Part shown: positions 44,293 through 53,961 of the stretch, in pieces
Position numbering within the stretch: the stretch's first letter is position 1
Layout: each line of letters begins with the position of its first letter
Source: Deefgea tanakiae
Lineage (GTDB): Bacteria; Pseudomonadota; Gammaproteobacteria; Burkholderiales; Chitinibacteraceae
Length of the DNA: 64,000 nt
Direction: 5' to 3'
Assembly (NCBI RefSeq): GCF_019665765.1
Contig: NZ_CP081150.1
Location: forward strand, 124,001 to 188,000
Notes under the pieces: generated by a model
Seen by the model: the letters and a program-made list of their open reading frames with translations, nothing else
What the model was told of the DNA's origin: nothing
The model's database searches: none
Made by a program: the position numbers and the translations under genes

Positions 44293-45297
44293 ATGTTGAT
44301 TGAAGTAGAAAATTTAAGTCGAATTTACCGCACACCCGTTGCCCCTAAGGGTTGGGCAGAGCGTTTGAAACATGTATTTCGCGCAAATTACGAGGACAAA
44401 CTCTCGGTTAGCGATGTGAATTTCACAATTGCAGCGGGTGAGTGTGTCGGTTTGGTGGGGCCGAATGGCGCAGGAAAATCAACCACGATTAAGATGTTGA
44501 CTGGCATTTTGGAGCCAAGCTCGGGCAAGGTATTGGTGGCTGGTCATCATCCACAAAGGGATAGGGTTAAATACGTCAAGAAAATTGGCGTGGTTTTTGG
44601 TCAGCGCAGCCAGTTGTGGTGGGATTTGCCGGTAAAGGATTCGTTTGAAATCTTACAGGCTTTATTTGATGTGCCGCAGGCGGCATTTGATGCGCGACTG
44701 GATTTATTTCGCCGTGAGGCCAATTTAGATGAGTTTTATCATCGGCCAGTCCGTACTTTGTCGCTCGGTCAGCGCATGTTGTGCGAGATTGCGGCAGCAT
44801 TTTTGCATAGTCCCGATGTGGTGTTTTTAGACGAGCCAACCATCGGGCTCGATCTCGAAATGAAATCTCGCATGCGCGGCCTCATTCGCAAGCTTAATCA
44901 AGAGGCTGGTACGACAGTGTTGATTACATCGCACGATGTCGGCGATATTGAGCGGCTGACACAACGCTTGTTGTTAATCGACAAGGGTACGTTACGCTTT
45001 GACGGTAGCCTCGCCGATTTTCGCGCGCACGCCGGAGATGGTCGCTGGTGGGCCGCGCGGCTTAATCCTGAGCGAATCGCTGCGGCTGAATTGCTTTTGC
45101 GTCAGCATCATTCAGCACTGCCGGTGCGTTTGCGCGGCGAATGGCTGGAAGTGGCGCGCCATGACACGCTGCCGTTTGCCGAGTTGATGCAATTACTCGC
45201 GCCGTATTCGGTGAGTGAACTCAAGCCTGTTGAACAAGAGTTTGAAGAATTACTGCACGGTTTTTATTTGGCCAATAAAACGGAGGCGGTATGTTGA
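44293..45297 (+). CDS. ABC transporter ATP-binding protein (COG4586-like)
   Basis: 334 residues. Walker A GPNGAGKST, signature LSLGQRM, Walker B VVFLDEPTIGLD. The N-terminal LSRIYRTPVAPKGWAERL and the C-terminal extension fit the uncharacterised exporter group whose permeases follow here. It overlaps the first permease gene by 7 nt. Confidence 0.9.
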   Translation: MLIEVENLSRIYRTPVAPKGWAERLKHVFRANYEDKLSVSDVNFTIAAGECVGLVGPNGAGKSTTIKMLTGILEPSSGKVLVAGHHPQRDRVKYVKKIGVVFGQRSQLWWDLPVKDSFEILQALFDVPQAAFDARLDLFRREANLDEFYHRPVRTLSLGQRMLCEIAAAFLHSPDVVFLDEPTIGLDLEMKSRMRGLIRKLNQEAGTTVLITSHDVGDIERLTQRLLLIDKGTLRFDGSLADFRAHAGDGRWWAARLNPERIAAAELLLRQHHSALPVRLRGEWLEVARHDTLPFAELMQLLAPYSVSELKPVEQEFEELLHGFYLANKTEAVC

Positions 45298-46079
45298 GTA
45301 TTCCGTTCAAAGGCTGTGCCGCCTTGGTCTGGGGCAGTGCGCGAATTTTGGCCACCGATCGCAAAGGGCGCTGGCTGGTGACGTTTGGCTATTTGATTGC
45401 GCTGTGGCTGCTGTATTACCTGTGGGCAGCATTGTTTAAAGACAGCCCGCAGCGAGCCGGAATGACGTTTGAAAGTGCTTTTTTGCACGTCGCAGTCGCG
45501 CAAACTTTGTTTACTGTGTTGCATGTCGGCACCGATTGGCGCTTGGCGCGTGAGATTCGTTCTGGCGAAATTGCGACGCAATTGATTTTGCCAATGTCAC
45601 TCAATCTGCGGCATTTTGCTATTTCGCTTGGGCGCGCCTTGGCGCAGTCCGTGTATATCTTGCCGGCATTTATTGCTTTCTTGTGGTGGTTTGATTTGAG
45701 TTTGTCGCCGCAAACCATCGCTTTGGCGGTGCTATCGGTGGTCTTGTCATTTGTATTGTTATTTTGTATTGATTTTGTTGTCGGGCTAGCCGGATTTATT
45801 GCGACAGATTTATGGGGAATCACCGCGAGTAAAGACGCACTGGTGCAGTTTTTGGGTGGCGCGCTGATTCCCTTGGCATTTTTTCCCGCCGCAATGCGTG
45901 AGGTGTTGGCGTATTTGCCGTTTGGACATTTCTTTAATACCCCCGTTGGCTACATCACAGGTGAAATTGTCAGTATTCAGCCGGTGCTAATTCAGGCAGT
46001 TTGGACCGTGGTGTTTCTCTTTGCTGCTGGTTTGGCGGGGCGGATTGTGCTGCGTAAATTGATTGTGTTTGGAGCTTAA
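45291..46079 (+). CDS. ABC-2 type permease (COG4587-like)
   Basis: 262 residues with about six TM helices. IRSGEIATQLILPMSL is typical of the DUF990/ABC-2 permease group. It pairs with the next gene as the membrane half of an exporter of unknown substrate. 3 bp separate them. Confidence 0.85.
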   Translation: MLSIPFKGCAALVWGSARILATDRKGRWLVTFGYLIALWLLYYLWAALFKDSPQRAGMTFESAFLHVAVAQTLFTVLHVGTDWRLAREIRSGEIATQLILPMSLNLRHFAISLGRALAQSVYILPAFIAFLWWFDLSLSPQTIALAVLSVVLSFVLLFCIDFVVGLAGFIATDLWGITASKDALVQFLGGALIPLAFFPAAMREVLAYLPFGHFFNTPVGYITGEIVSIQPVLIQAVWTVVFLFAAGLAGRIVLRKLIVFGA

Positions 46080-46082
46080 GTC

Positions 46083-46874
46083 ATGAAATTAAGTCCATTT
46101 TGGCGTGCGTATCGGCGCATGGTTGGGTCGGAGTCGCGGGCTCGTTTGGAAAATCGGGCGGATTTTGCGCTGATTATTTTGGGGGTGGCGGTAACGTCTT
46201 TGTCGACTGCCGCGACGCTGTATTTCATGCTCGGTGCAACCGGAACGATTGCTGGCTGGCATCGCGGTGAGTTGATTTTTATGCAGGGCTTTATGTTCTG
46301 TATTTTTGCGCCGCAAAGTGCCTGTTACAACAGTATGTTTTGGCTGGAACATTGGTTGAAAACAGGGGCATTTTTACGTTTTTATACGCGTCCGGCGAAT
46401 CCTTTGTTGCTATTGGCTTTAGAGCGATTTCATCCGCAGGGCTTTATCGTGCTCATGATTGGTCTGGCGTATTGCTTGTTTGGCCTATGGGGTAGCCCAC
46501 TGCTACAAGAGCCGATGTTCTATTTGGGATTTGTTTTGCTGATGCCCTTGTCGGCGCTGGTGTTGTGGGTGATTAATTTGGCAGCGATTTCAACGTGTTT
46601 TTGGCTGGGAGAGTCGCATCCGGTATTTATGACCACGGGCAAGTTGGTCGATATGTCGCGCTATCCGCTTGACCTGTTTCCAAAGTTGGCAACGATGATT
46701 TTTATGGCGCTGCCATTGGCAGGTACCGTGTGGTGGCCATGCCAAGCTTTGTTGCGTGATACCAGTTTGCCGCTTACTTGGCTGGGAATGGCCGTTTTGG
46801 CAGGTATTTGTGTGGCAGCTCTAAATTGGATGTGGCGTGCTGGGATGCGTCATTATGCTGGTGCTGGCGGATAG
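46083..46874 (+). CDS. ABC-2 type permease (COG3694-like)
   Basis: 263 residues with about six TM helices; LKTGAFLRFYTRPANPLLLL matches the second permease of this three-gene exporter family. Last gene of the operon. No terminator was recognised behind it. Confidence 0.85.
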   Translation: MKLSPFWRAYRRMVGSESRARLENRADFALIILGVAVTSLSTAATLYFMLGATGTIAGWHRGELIFMQGFMFCIFAPQSACYNSMFWLEHWLKTGAFLRFYTRPANPLLLLALERFHPQGFIVLMIGLAYCLFGLWGSPLLQEPMFYLGFVLLMPLSALVLWVINLAAISTCFWLGESHPVFMTTGKLVDMSRYPLDLFPKLATMIFMALPLAGTVWWPCQALLRDTSLPLTWLGMAVLAGICVAALNWMWRAGMRHYAGAGG

Positions 46875-47062
46875 TTGAGTATTAGTAAACGCTAACGTTG
46901 AGCACTTTTTCGCTGCGTGGCGACTGGTATTGCTACTTTACTTGGCTTAATACGTATTATTTTTGCAATGCAGCATGGGTATGGATTGACGTACTTTGTT
47001 GGCATCTGGCTTAATGTGCGCCGTAAGTTTTTGTAACAAGCTGTTGTCATAAGGATTTTGTC

Positions 47063-47548
47063 ATGCTCTATCCAGTCATTCGCTCTTCTATTCTTGCTGC
47101 AACTTTATTTGTTTCAGTGCCAACGTCTGTTTTGGCTTTTGATACCAACTCCACTCGCCCTGTCAATGTGAATGAGAAGGGGGTTGCGCTGCGTGGGTTT
47201 GATCCAATTTCTTATTTCAGCGGCAAAGCCCCTGTGATGGGCAGTGAATCGAATAAATTTGTATTTGAAGGTGCAACGTACTGGTTTGCTTCTGCAGATA
47301 ATCTGGCCAAATTTAAAGCTAATCCAACGCAATATGCACCTAAATTTGGCGGTTTTTGCGCGATGGGCGTGGCCAAGGATAAAAAACTAGACAGCGACCC
47401 AACCGCTTGGCGCATTGTTGATGGCTATTTATTTGTACTGCAAAACAAAGAAACCCAGAAAAATTGGCAAGTCGATGTGTCGGGTAATTTGAAATCAGCA
47501 ACAGTGGCATGGAATACCATCAAAAATATTCCACCTAAAGGCTTGTAA
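47063..47548 (+). CDS. YHS domain protein, exported
   Basis: 161 residues with signal peptide (about 1-25, ending SVLAF). A YHS-type domain (VALRGFDPISYFSGKAPVMG, TYWFASADNLAKF, FGGFCAMGVAKDKK) has a Cys that may bind metal. YHS proteins are linked to metal handling. Single gene, 188 bp after the ABC operon. Confidence 0.8.
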   Translation: MLYPVIRSSILAATLFVSVPTSVLAFDTNSTRPVNVNEKGVALRGFDPISYFSGKAPVMGSESNKFVFEGATYWFASADNLAKFKANPTQYAPKFGGFCAMGVAKDKKLDSDPTAWRIVDGYLFVLQNKETQKNWQVDVSGNLKSATVAWNTIKNIPPKGL

Positions 47549-47573
47549 TCAAAGGATCGATGCCAATCATAAA

Positions 47574-48107
47574 ATGGTGATTGATTGGCATCGAGACCCT
47601 ATGCAATGGCATTATCGTGTCGCTGAAGCGGCAGATTTACCCCAAATTGTTGCGATTTATAACAGCACCGTGGCATCTCGGCAGGTGACTGCCGATACCG
47701 AGCCTGTTTCAGTGGAGAGCCGACAAACCTGGTTTTCCGCTCATCAACGGCAAGATCGCCCCTTGTGGGTGGTGGAGCAGGCGGGACAAGTTGTTGGCTG
47801 GCTGTCTTTTTCGAGTTTCTATGGCCGTCCGGCCTATCAAGGCTGCGCTGAAGTGAGCATCTACCTTGCCGAGTCGGTGCGCGGGCAAGGACTCGGCCGT
47901 TTTTTACTTCAGTCTGCGATAGACTTCGCGCCTAGTATTGCTCTGCATACCTTGTTAGGCTTTGTATTTGGGCACAATACCCCGAGCGTTCAAATGTTTG
48001 AGCGATTTGGCTTTGCTAGGTGGGGGCACTTACCCGATGTAGCGGAGCTCGATGGGATTGCGCGCGATTTACTCATTTTTGGCTTGCGACTTAAACCGAT
48101 TGACTGA
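47574..48107 (+). CDS. GNAT family N-acetyltransferase
   Basis: 177 residues of the phosphinothricin acetyltransferase-like group. YRVAEAADLPQIVAIYNSTVA, SVRGQGLGRFLL (acetyl-CoA P-loop) and FGHNTPSVQMFERFGF. The ATG at 47574 may be extended from a natural start at 47601 (MQWHYRVAEAAD). It overlaps the 3' end of the convergent histidine kinase gene by 17 nt. Confidence 0.87.
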   Translation: MVIDWHRDPMQWHYRVAEAADLPQIVAIYNSTVASRQVTADTEPVSVESRQTWFSAHQRQDRPLWVVEQAGQVVGWLSFSSFYGRPAYQGCAEVSIYLAESVRGQGLGRFLLQSAIDFAPSIALHTLLGFVFGHNTPSVQMFERFGFARWGHLPDVAELDGIARDLLIFGLRLKPID

Positions 48108-50220
48108 TGAGTTCTTGTTGCGTTGCTTGCCGTAGCGCAGTTAATTCGCTGATCGGGCAGGACTCGGGTGATGCTTCTAATTGCGCCCAGCGATCAGCCA
48201 ACAGGTCCGCTCCAATTTGCAGGGCAATTCCTTTGGCGCTGTGCGCGTGGCGAATCGCATCTTCTCTCTCGCCTTGGCTGATTGCCTCAACAAACTGGAC
48301 TTCTAATTCTTCAATCCGCGATAAGCCTTTTTGGCATAAGGGCCAAAAGCGCTCGACAGCAAAGCCTAAGCGCTGCATTGCATTGGTGGCATCGAGCATC
48401 AGCTTGGCTTCGGAGTGAACGGCAGTGGCTGGCGTTTCAGCCTCTTGATTTAAGAGTTCGACGATTTCATCGATCGTGAAGGGCTTGTGTAAGTGCCCAG
48501 TGAATGCGCCAAACCCCGCCTTGGTTTGCAGCTCGGAAAGGGGGCTTGCGGAAACTAGGTAGATTGGTTTGTGCCAGCCTTGTCCTCGCAAGTGCTCTGC
48601 CGCATCCATGCCATTCATTTCAGGCATTTGATAATCCATGATGATATCGTCAATCTGTGGATTTTTTAGCGTTTGCTCAATACCTTCGAGGCCATTGGCG
48701 GCTTCCAAGGTTTGAGCACCAAAGTCATGCAAAATTTCACAAATCATTTCACGGTTGATACTTTGGTCTTCCACGACCAAAACCAGTTTGTTGGCCAGTG
48801 ATTGGGGATGGATAGCTCCTTTGACATCTGGAGTCTCCACGTCAGAGGGGGGTGTTGCTGATGCGGTTTGAGCTTGCACATTGACGATAAACTCACTGCC
48901 AACGTATTCTTGACTGGTAAATTGAATATCGCCATACATTAAGCGCGCGTAATCGCGACTCAGTGCAAGTCCCAAACCCGTTCCGCCTGCCAATTGCCCC
49001 GATTCACTCTGTTCAAAAGGCGAGAATATCCGTGCTTGGTCTATCGCTTTGATTCCGCATCCGGTATCACACACTGCTGCATAGATTTGGTAGTGCTCAG
49101 GGAGATTCTCGCCATAAAAAGTGACGGTCACTTTTCCCTTGTGAGTAAACTTTAGGCTATTGCTGATCAGATTAATCATAATTTGCCGGAATTTACCCGC
49201 ATCTAAAATGATATTTTCGGGTAAATCAGGGGCGAGTATTATTTTGAACTGAATTGATTTTGCTTGCGCCATCATCTCAAACATCGTTTTAAGTTCTTGC
49301 TTGAATTGTTTAAAGCTGAGCGTTTGATTCACAAGGCAAAGTTTGTTTTGATCTGATTTGGATAAGTCGAGTACGTTATTTAATAAGCGCAGTAAATGTG
49401 CACCACTGTTGGCGATATAGCTGACTTCTCTTTGGTCTTCAGGTGCCAATGATTTGCGAGACAGTCTGTCGGTGTAGCCAAGAATAGAGGTCAGTGGGGT
49501 ACGAATTTCATGACTAATATGCGCCAAAAATCGACTTTTGGCTTCATTGGCCACATCAGCTTGTTGTCGTGCTTCTTGCAGTGAGATCGCCGTATCAGCG
49601 AGCGCTTGGCGGCTTTTTTCTGAGCGCCACAGCGCGTATAAACCTAAACCGGCAAAGATAAATAACAGTAGCGTTTGTAGCGAAGCTAACATAATTCGTA
49701 ACTCACCCCAGTGGCGAATATCTTTGCGATTTTCGTCGACTTCATGGGCGTCGTGAGTGCGGGCATCTTGAACTAATTGATTAACAGCCGGCTCAAGGGC
49801 GATAGTTCTTTGTTTAAATTCTTGCCACTGCGCAGGAGACAGCGGGTGAGCGTCATGTATTTTGGCGCTATCGTGAATGTAGCTAATGAGCGGTGCCATC
49901 AGCGGTTTGGTGAGCTCTGGGTGCATAAAAATCGGTGCTGCTTCAATTTCGCCCGCCGCAAAACTGTTGACTCGGCTATAGAAAATATCAAAACGCAAGT
50001 GCACTGCGTCTAGGTTCTCAGTATTAGCATACTGCACCACTTCTCTGAGGCGCTGATATTCATTATTGAGCTGAAAAAACTGCCAGAGCTGATTATCAAT
50101 GCCACTTTCACTGGCGTAATTGAGTACTTTTTTCTGCTTAAGTTCGAAATGCACCATCATGCCAAAGTTACTGAGCAAGATAATACAAATCACAACAAAA
50201 ATGATTCTAAATCTAGTCAT
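48091..50220 (-). CDS. Hybrid sensor histidine kinase with receiver and HPt domains
   Basis: 709 residues. TM1 (about 6-24), a periplasmic domain of about 150 residues, TM2 (about 175-195), HisKA with ISHEIRTPLTS, HATPase (GTGLGLALSRDY), a receiver (LVVEDQSINREM, Asp in IIMDYQMPEMNG), and a C-terminal HPt (RHAHSAKGIALQIG). It forms a full internal phosphorelay. It is 8 bp downstream of a small periplasmic protein gene, a likely ligand-sensing partner. No output regulator is adjacent. Confidence 0.92.
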   Translation of the reverse strand: MTRFRIIFVVICIILLSNFGMMVHFELKQKKVLNYASESGIDNQLWQFFQLNNEYQRLREVVQYANTENLDAVHLRFDIFYSRVNSFAAGEIEAAPIFMHPELTKPLMAPLISYIHDSAKIHDAHPLSPAQWQEFKQRTIALEPAVNQLVQDARTHDAHEVDENRKDIRHWGELRIMLASLQTLLLFIFAGLGLYALWRSEKSRQALADTAISLQEARQQADVANEAKSRFLAHISHEIRTPLTSILGYTDRLSRKSLAPEDQREVSYIANSGAHLLRLLNNVLDLSKSDQNKLCLVNQTLSFKQFKQELKTMFEMMAQAKSIQFKIILAPDLPENIILDAGKFRQIMINLISNSLKFTHKGKVTVTFYGENLPEHYQIYAAVCDTGCGIKAIDQARIFSPFEQSESGQLAGGTGLGLALSRDYARLMYGDIQFTSQEYVGSEFIVNVQAQTASATPPSDVETPDVKGAIHPQSLANKLVLVVEDQSINREMICEILHDFGAQTLEAANGLEGIEQTLKNPQIDDIIMDYQMPEMNGMDAAEHLRGQGWHKPIYLVSASPLSELQTKAGFGAFTGHLHKPFTIDEIVELLNQEAETPATAVHSEAKLMLDATNAMQRLGFAVERFWPLCQKGLSRIEELEVQFVEAISQGEREDAIRHAHSAKGIALQIGADLLADRWAQLEASPESCPISELTALRQATQQELISQSV

Positions 50221-50228
50221 GCGATGGT

Positions 50229-50705
50229 TTATTCCGCTGCAATGCTGCGCAATTGCCAGCTACAACGACGGTAATAATCTGTTTTGCGTAATTCTTCGTG
50301 TTCGTGAAATGGGTACACAATAAAAAGTGGCCCTTTTTCGCGTACTGACATGGGCTTGCCGTCGAGTAAACGCGCGACAATCACATCATATTGAAATGCA
50401 TCACTGACAGGGATGCTAATCGTATAGTCGTTGAGGGCGACCAGCCGAATATTACCTGAGCTGATACCCGCTAATTTCAGCACATCACGCAGTAGTGGGC
50501 CTTCAAATTTTTTCGGCACCGGATACCAAGGCGTTTGCAGCGTCATGCTTTTTTGCGGCAATTTGCTCAGAGCAGCATCAGTGAGTTGCACCGCATTAGT
50601 GGCGGGTTTTCCTGTAACAGTGAGGATGATTTTTTCACCCACTTCGGCGGATGCAAACGCACTCAAGGTGGCAAAACAAAGGCTCAATAGTAAGCTGCGA
50701 AGCAT
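50229..50705 (-). CDS. Small periplasmic protein related to the molybdopterin-oxidoreductase domain
   Basis: 158 residues with the ATG at 50703-50705 (a TTG four codons upstream is less likely). Signal peptide ends at about 21 (ASA). LTDAALSKLPQKSM and FEGPLLRDVLKLAGI resemble the sulfite-oxidase fold of YedY-like proteins, but the central Moco-binding Cys is absent; the only mature Cys is near the C-terminus (YRRCSW). It is probably a binding or sensory protein for the kinase that follows 8 bp later. Confidence 0.65.
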   Translation of the reverse strand: MLRSLLLSLCFATLSAFASAEVGEKIILTVTGKPATNAVQLTDAALSKLPQKSMTLQTPWYPVPKKFEGPLLRDVLKLAGISSGNIRLVALNDYTISIPVSDAFQYDVIVARLLDGKPMSVREKGPLFIVYPFHEHEELRKTDYYRRCSWQLRSIAAE

Positions 50706-50816
50706 GGTCGGGCTCAATTCATATTCGAGCTTTAAATTGTAACGTGAATATCGCGGACTTGTGACGAATTACCCCAGAATGCTCACTTGGGGCAGACGTT
50801 CGGTCAGCTTTGATGC

Positions 50817-50855
50817 AAAAAAGCCCGATATACGCTGCCAGCATATACGGGCTTT
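50817..50855 (-). terminator. Terminator of the gluconate genes
   Basis: An imperfect stem between AAAGCCCGATATACGCT and AGCATATACGGGCTTT, followed on the minus strand by a T run. Confidence 0.75.
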
Positions 50856-50873
50856 CTAAGCTTTGACCTCAGA

Positions 50874-52211
50874 TTAAAGCATTGAGAAAGCGACCATCCC
50901 TACTGCGGCACCGGTTGTGCCTAAGATCGTTTCCATCACCGACCAAGTTTTTAGCGTCTGCATTTCATTGGCACCCGTGAACTTTCCAAATAGCCAAAAG
51001 CCAGAGTCATTGACATGGCTCAGTACAATCGAGCCACCTGCAATGCAAATCGACAAGGCGGCCAGTTGCGCACCAGAAAAGCCAGCTAACTCAATCACAG
51101 GTAAGACTAAACCCACGGTGGTTAAGCAGGCAACAGTGGCCGAGCCTTGAATGACGCGTACGGCGGCGGAGAGTACAAAGCAAGCAATAGCGATCGGTAA
51201 ACCTGCGCTAATTAGTGCATTGCCAAGCGCTGGGCCCACACCCGAATCGACTAGGACTTGCTTAAATACACCACCTGCACCTGTCACCAGCAAGATAATC
51301 CCAGCTGGTTGCAGCGCTGCACTGCAAATTTCCATGATCTTTTCTTTACTCATGCCACGTGGGATTGCGAGTCCATAAATGGCCAATAAGCAGGCCAACA
51401 AAATTGCGGTGAAGGGGTGGCCGATCAGTTGTAACCATTGAAACATCGTGCTGCTTGGGTCGATCAAACGTGCAACGATCGTTTTAAGGCCAACAAGCAA
51501 TAATGGGAACAGAATCAGCGACAAGCTAAAACCAAACGAAGGCATTTGATTTTGCCCTAAGGTTGGCTCACTCACGTCGCTTGGCAGCGCAAGGTGCACG
51601 TGTTTACTGATGAAATTACCGTAAATAGGGCCTGCTAAAATCATCCCTGGAATGGCTGCTGCGAGCCCGAGTAAAATCATCCAGCCGAAATCGGCGTTCA
51701 TTTGAGAGGCCAATAGCATCGCGGTTGGGCCAGGTAGTAAAAATGCCGCCGAAGCTGCAACGCCTGCAAATAAAGGAATTGCGAGCTTGATAACATTACC
51801 GCCCGTGCGACGCGCTACGGCAAACACCACGCCAATCAATAGCACGATTGCCACATCAAAAAACAGCGGTAGTGTACAAATCAAACCCGCGATACCCAGC
51901 GCGTAGTTGGCGCGGCTATGGCCAAATTTATCCAACAATTTGACTGCGATTTGATCCAGCGCCCCAGTTTCATGCAAGATTTTGCCAAACATTGCGCCTA
52001 AAGCGACGACAATCGCCAAGAACCCCAGCGTACCGCCCATGCCTTTTTGCATGGTGTCAGCGATTTTATCCACCGGCATGCCGGAGAAAATACCTGCGCC
52101 AATTGAAACAATCATGAGCGCAACAAAAGCGTGTAAACGCGCTTTCATCACTAAAAACAGTAGTAACAGTACCGAGCCTAGCGCGGTGAATATCAGTGTG
52201 AGCGTTTCCAT
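50874..52211 (-). CDS. Gluconate:H+ symporter, GntP family
   Basis: 445 residues with about 12-13 TM helices. GMPVDKIADTMQKGMGGTLGFLAIVVALG near the start and CIAGGSIVLSHVNDSGFWLFG near the end are split GntP-family motifs. Takes up gluconate across the inner membrane. It follows the gluconokinase gene by 5 bp, so the two are one unit. Confidence 0.92.
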   Translation of the reverse strand: METLTLIFTALGSVLLLLFLVMKARLHAFVALMIVSIGAGIFSGMPVDKIADTMQKGMGGTLGFLAIVVALGAMFGKILHETGALDQIAVKLLDKFGHSRANYALGIAGLICTLPLFFDVAIVLLIGVVFAVARRTGGNVIKLAIPLFAGVAASAAFLLPGPTAMLLASQMNADFGWMILLGLAAAIPGMILAGPIYGNFISKHVHLALPSDVSEPTLGQNQMPSFGFSLSLILFPLLLVGLKTIVARLIDPSSTMFQWLQLIGHPFTAILLACLLAIYGLAIPRGMSKEKIMEICSAALQPAGIILLVTGAGGVFKQVLVDSGVGPALGNALISAGLPIAIACFVLSAAVRVIQGSATVACLTTVGLVLPVIELAGFSGAQLAALSICIAGGSIVLSHVNDSGFWLFGKFTGANEMQTLKTWSVMETILGTTGAAVGMVAFSML

Positions 52212-52216
52212 AATGA

Positions 52217-52732
52217 TTACTCCTGCGCCAAAATGGCTTGGTGGGCTTGCTCGATCACCGCATCAAGCGGCTGGTCGATGTCGATCGTAATGACATCGGT
52301 TTCATCTGCGCCAGGCACTTCGAGTGCTGCAAATTGCGATTTGAGCATGCCGCTTTTTTGGAAATGACCTTGCCGTGCGATCAGCCGTTGCTCAATCACT
52401 TCGTAATCGCCCTGCAAAAAGAGAAAGGCTAAATTTGGGTTGCCGACGCGTAGTCGATCACGGTAAGACTTTTTGAGCGCTGAGCATACAATCAATGAAA
52501 CTGGGTTGGCGCGTTGCATCGCGAAAGCGGCATCATTCAGTGAACCCAGCCAAGGTGCGCGATCATCATCATTGAGTGGCTGACCGGAAGCCATCTTTTC
52601 GATATTGGCTCTAGGGTGCAAAAAATCACCATCCAGAAAAGCGGCATTAAGTTTTTGTGCCAGTTGCGTTGCCACTGCAGATTTTCCACAGCCTGATACA
52701 CCCATTAGTACGAATATTTTTGTATTTGCCAT
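52217..52732 (-). CDS. gntK: Gluconokinase
   Basis: 171 residues. P-loop GVSGCGKSAVA at 12-22, DGDFLHPRANIEKM and VCSALKKSYRDRLR as in the GntK/IdnK family. It phosphorylates gluconate to 6-phosphogluconate. A double operator lies 25-53 bp upstream of its start. Confidence 0.94.
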   Translation of the reverse strand: MANTKIFVLMGVSGCGKSAVATQLAQKLNAAFLDGDFLHPRANIEKMASGQPLNDDDRAPWLGSLNDAAFAMQRANPVSLIVCSALKKSYRDRLRVGNPNLAFLFLQGDYEVIEQRLIARQGHFQKSGMLKSQFAALEVPGADETDVITIDIDQPLDAVIEQAHQAILAQE

Positions 52733-52757
52733 TTTTCGACTCCAATCTAAAATGTTT

Positions 52758-52785
52758 TGTTACTGGTAACATGTTACCAGTAACA
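52758..52785. promoter_or_regulatory. Double GntR-type operator, 28-bp perfect palindrome
   Basis: Two adjacent 14-mers, TGTTACTGGTAACA and TGTTACCAGTAACA. Each is a near-palindrome and the second is the exact reverse complement of the first. The half-sites TGTTAC/GTAACA match the LacI-type GntR consensus. It sits upstream of gntK. Confidence 0.8.
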
Positions 52786-52889
52786 TACTGCCTACATTTT
52801 TGAGCCAGCTCAAGTTTAGACCACGGTTTTGCTATGATTTGAGCTTGGGGATACTACGTATGTAGTGGGGTAATTATTTACTACGAGGT

Positions 52890-52934
52890 GTATGTTTCGC
52901 TATGCATTATCAATAATGCCTTGGCGTGATATAC
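52890..52934. repeat. 45-nt palindromic element, copy 9
   Basis: GTATGTTTCGC at the left and GTGATATAC at the right. The inner hairpin GCATTAT - CA - ATAATGC is perfect. It aligns end to end with copy 4. Intergenic, 13 bp after the stop of the LacI-type gene. Confidence 0.8.
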
Positions 52935-52947
52935 GCTAGAAGGGTAT

Positions 52948-53961
52948 TTACGGCGCAGAAATTACGCTACCACCCATGAATAATTGAAAGCCAAGATCGA
53001 GAGTACGATCGGTATAAATTTGGCCGTTGATACTGCCAATTAATCGCTCAGCCGCACAGCGACCGATGGCTTCACGTGGCGTGACAATACTGGCCAACTG
53101 CGGCTGCAATGCAAGACCAATATCTAAGTGATTCACGCCTGCAATCCGAACATCTTCCGGCACTCGTCGCCCTAGATTTTGCAATGCCAAGAGCGCGCCT
53201 GCAGCAATGTCGTCATTGGTGCAAAATACGCCATCGAGCGATGGGCGCTCGGCGAGCGCTTGTCGCATCAGTTCTCCACCCAGCGTGAAACTGGATGAGG
53301 CGCTGGTTTGCACGATATGCGTCGGCAGATTGCGCGCTGCCAGTGCTGCGCAAAAACCCGCTTCACGCAATTGAGTGCGGGTATCCATTCGGGCGGCTAA
53401 ATACACCATTTCTCGGCAGCCTTGATCGAGCATCGCATTCACCATCGCCATGGCGGCGGCTTGGTGATCCATGCCAACGGATAAATCGATGGGGTGCGCG
53501 GGTAAATCCATCATTTCGACGACGGGAATCGCTGCAATCTCTAGCATTTGCAGCGTTCGCGCGGTGTGATTCGATTCTGAAAGCAGTAGTCCATCGATAT
53601 GAAATGAAAGCAACTGCTCGATTTGTTGTTCTTCACGCTCAGGCTCGTAGCCATAATGGCCGTACAGCGTGTGATAACCGGCTGGCATCGTCATTTGCTC
53701 GATACCTTGTGCGACGGCGGAAAAAACTTGGTTAGACATCGACGGCAGCAAGACGCCGATGGCGCGACTGCGCGAGTTCGATAACATCGCGGGCACGCGG
53801 CTGGGGATATAGCCCAAAACATGCATCACTTCAGCAATTTTGGCCGCAGTTGCTGGCGCGACTAACTCGGGCGAGCGCAAATAACGACTAATCGTCATCT
53901 TCGATATGCCGACTTGGTCGGCTACATCTTGCAGCGAGGGGCGGCGAGGTTTATCAAGCAT
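52948..53961 (-). CDS. LacI family transcriptional regulator, GntR-like
   Basis: 337 residues with the ATG at 53959-53961; a GTG four codons upstream (53971-53973) is possible. N-terminal HTH (LQDVADQVGISKMTISRYL), hinge helix, then a periplasmic-binding fold sensor (SRAIGVLLPSMSNQVFSAV). With the operator upstream of gntK it is probably the gluconate-responsive repressor. It overlaps the end of the ThiF/MoeB-like gene by 8 nt. Confidence 0.88.
   Translation of the reverse strand: MLDKPRRPSLQDVADQVGISKMTISRYLRSPELVAPATAAKIAEVMHVLGYIPSRVPAMLSNSRSRAIGVLLPSMSNQVFSAVAQGIEQMTMPAGYHTLYGHYGYEPEREEQQIEQLLSFHIDGLLLSESNHTARTLQMLEIAAIPVVEMMDLPAHPIDLSVGMDHQAAAMAMVNAMLDQGCREMVYLAARMDTRTQLREAGFCAALAARNLPTHIVQTSASSSFTLGGELMRQALAERPSLDGVFCTNDDIAAGALLALQNLGRRVPEDVRIAGVNHLDIGLALQPQLASIVTPREAIGRCAAERLIGSINGQIYTDRTLDLGFQLFMGGSVISAP

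Noticed and set aside
46927-46971. GTATTGCTAC start between the ABC operon and the YHS gene
   Set aside because: Looks like the left end of a 45-nt element, but no ATAC at the correct distance.
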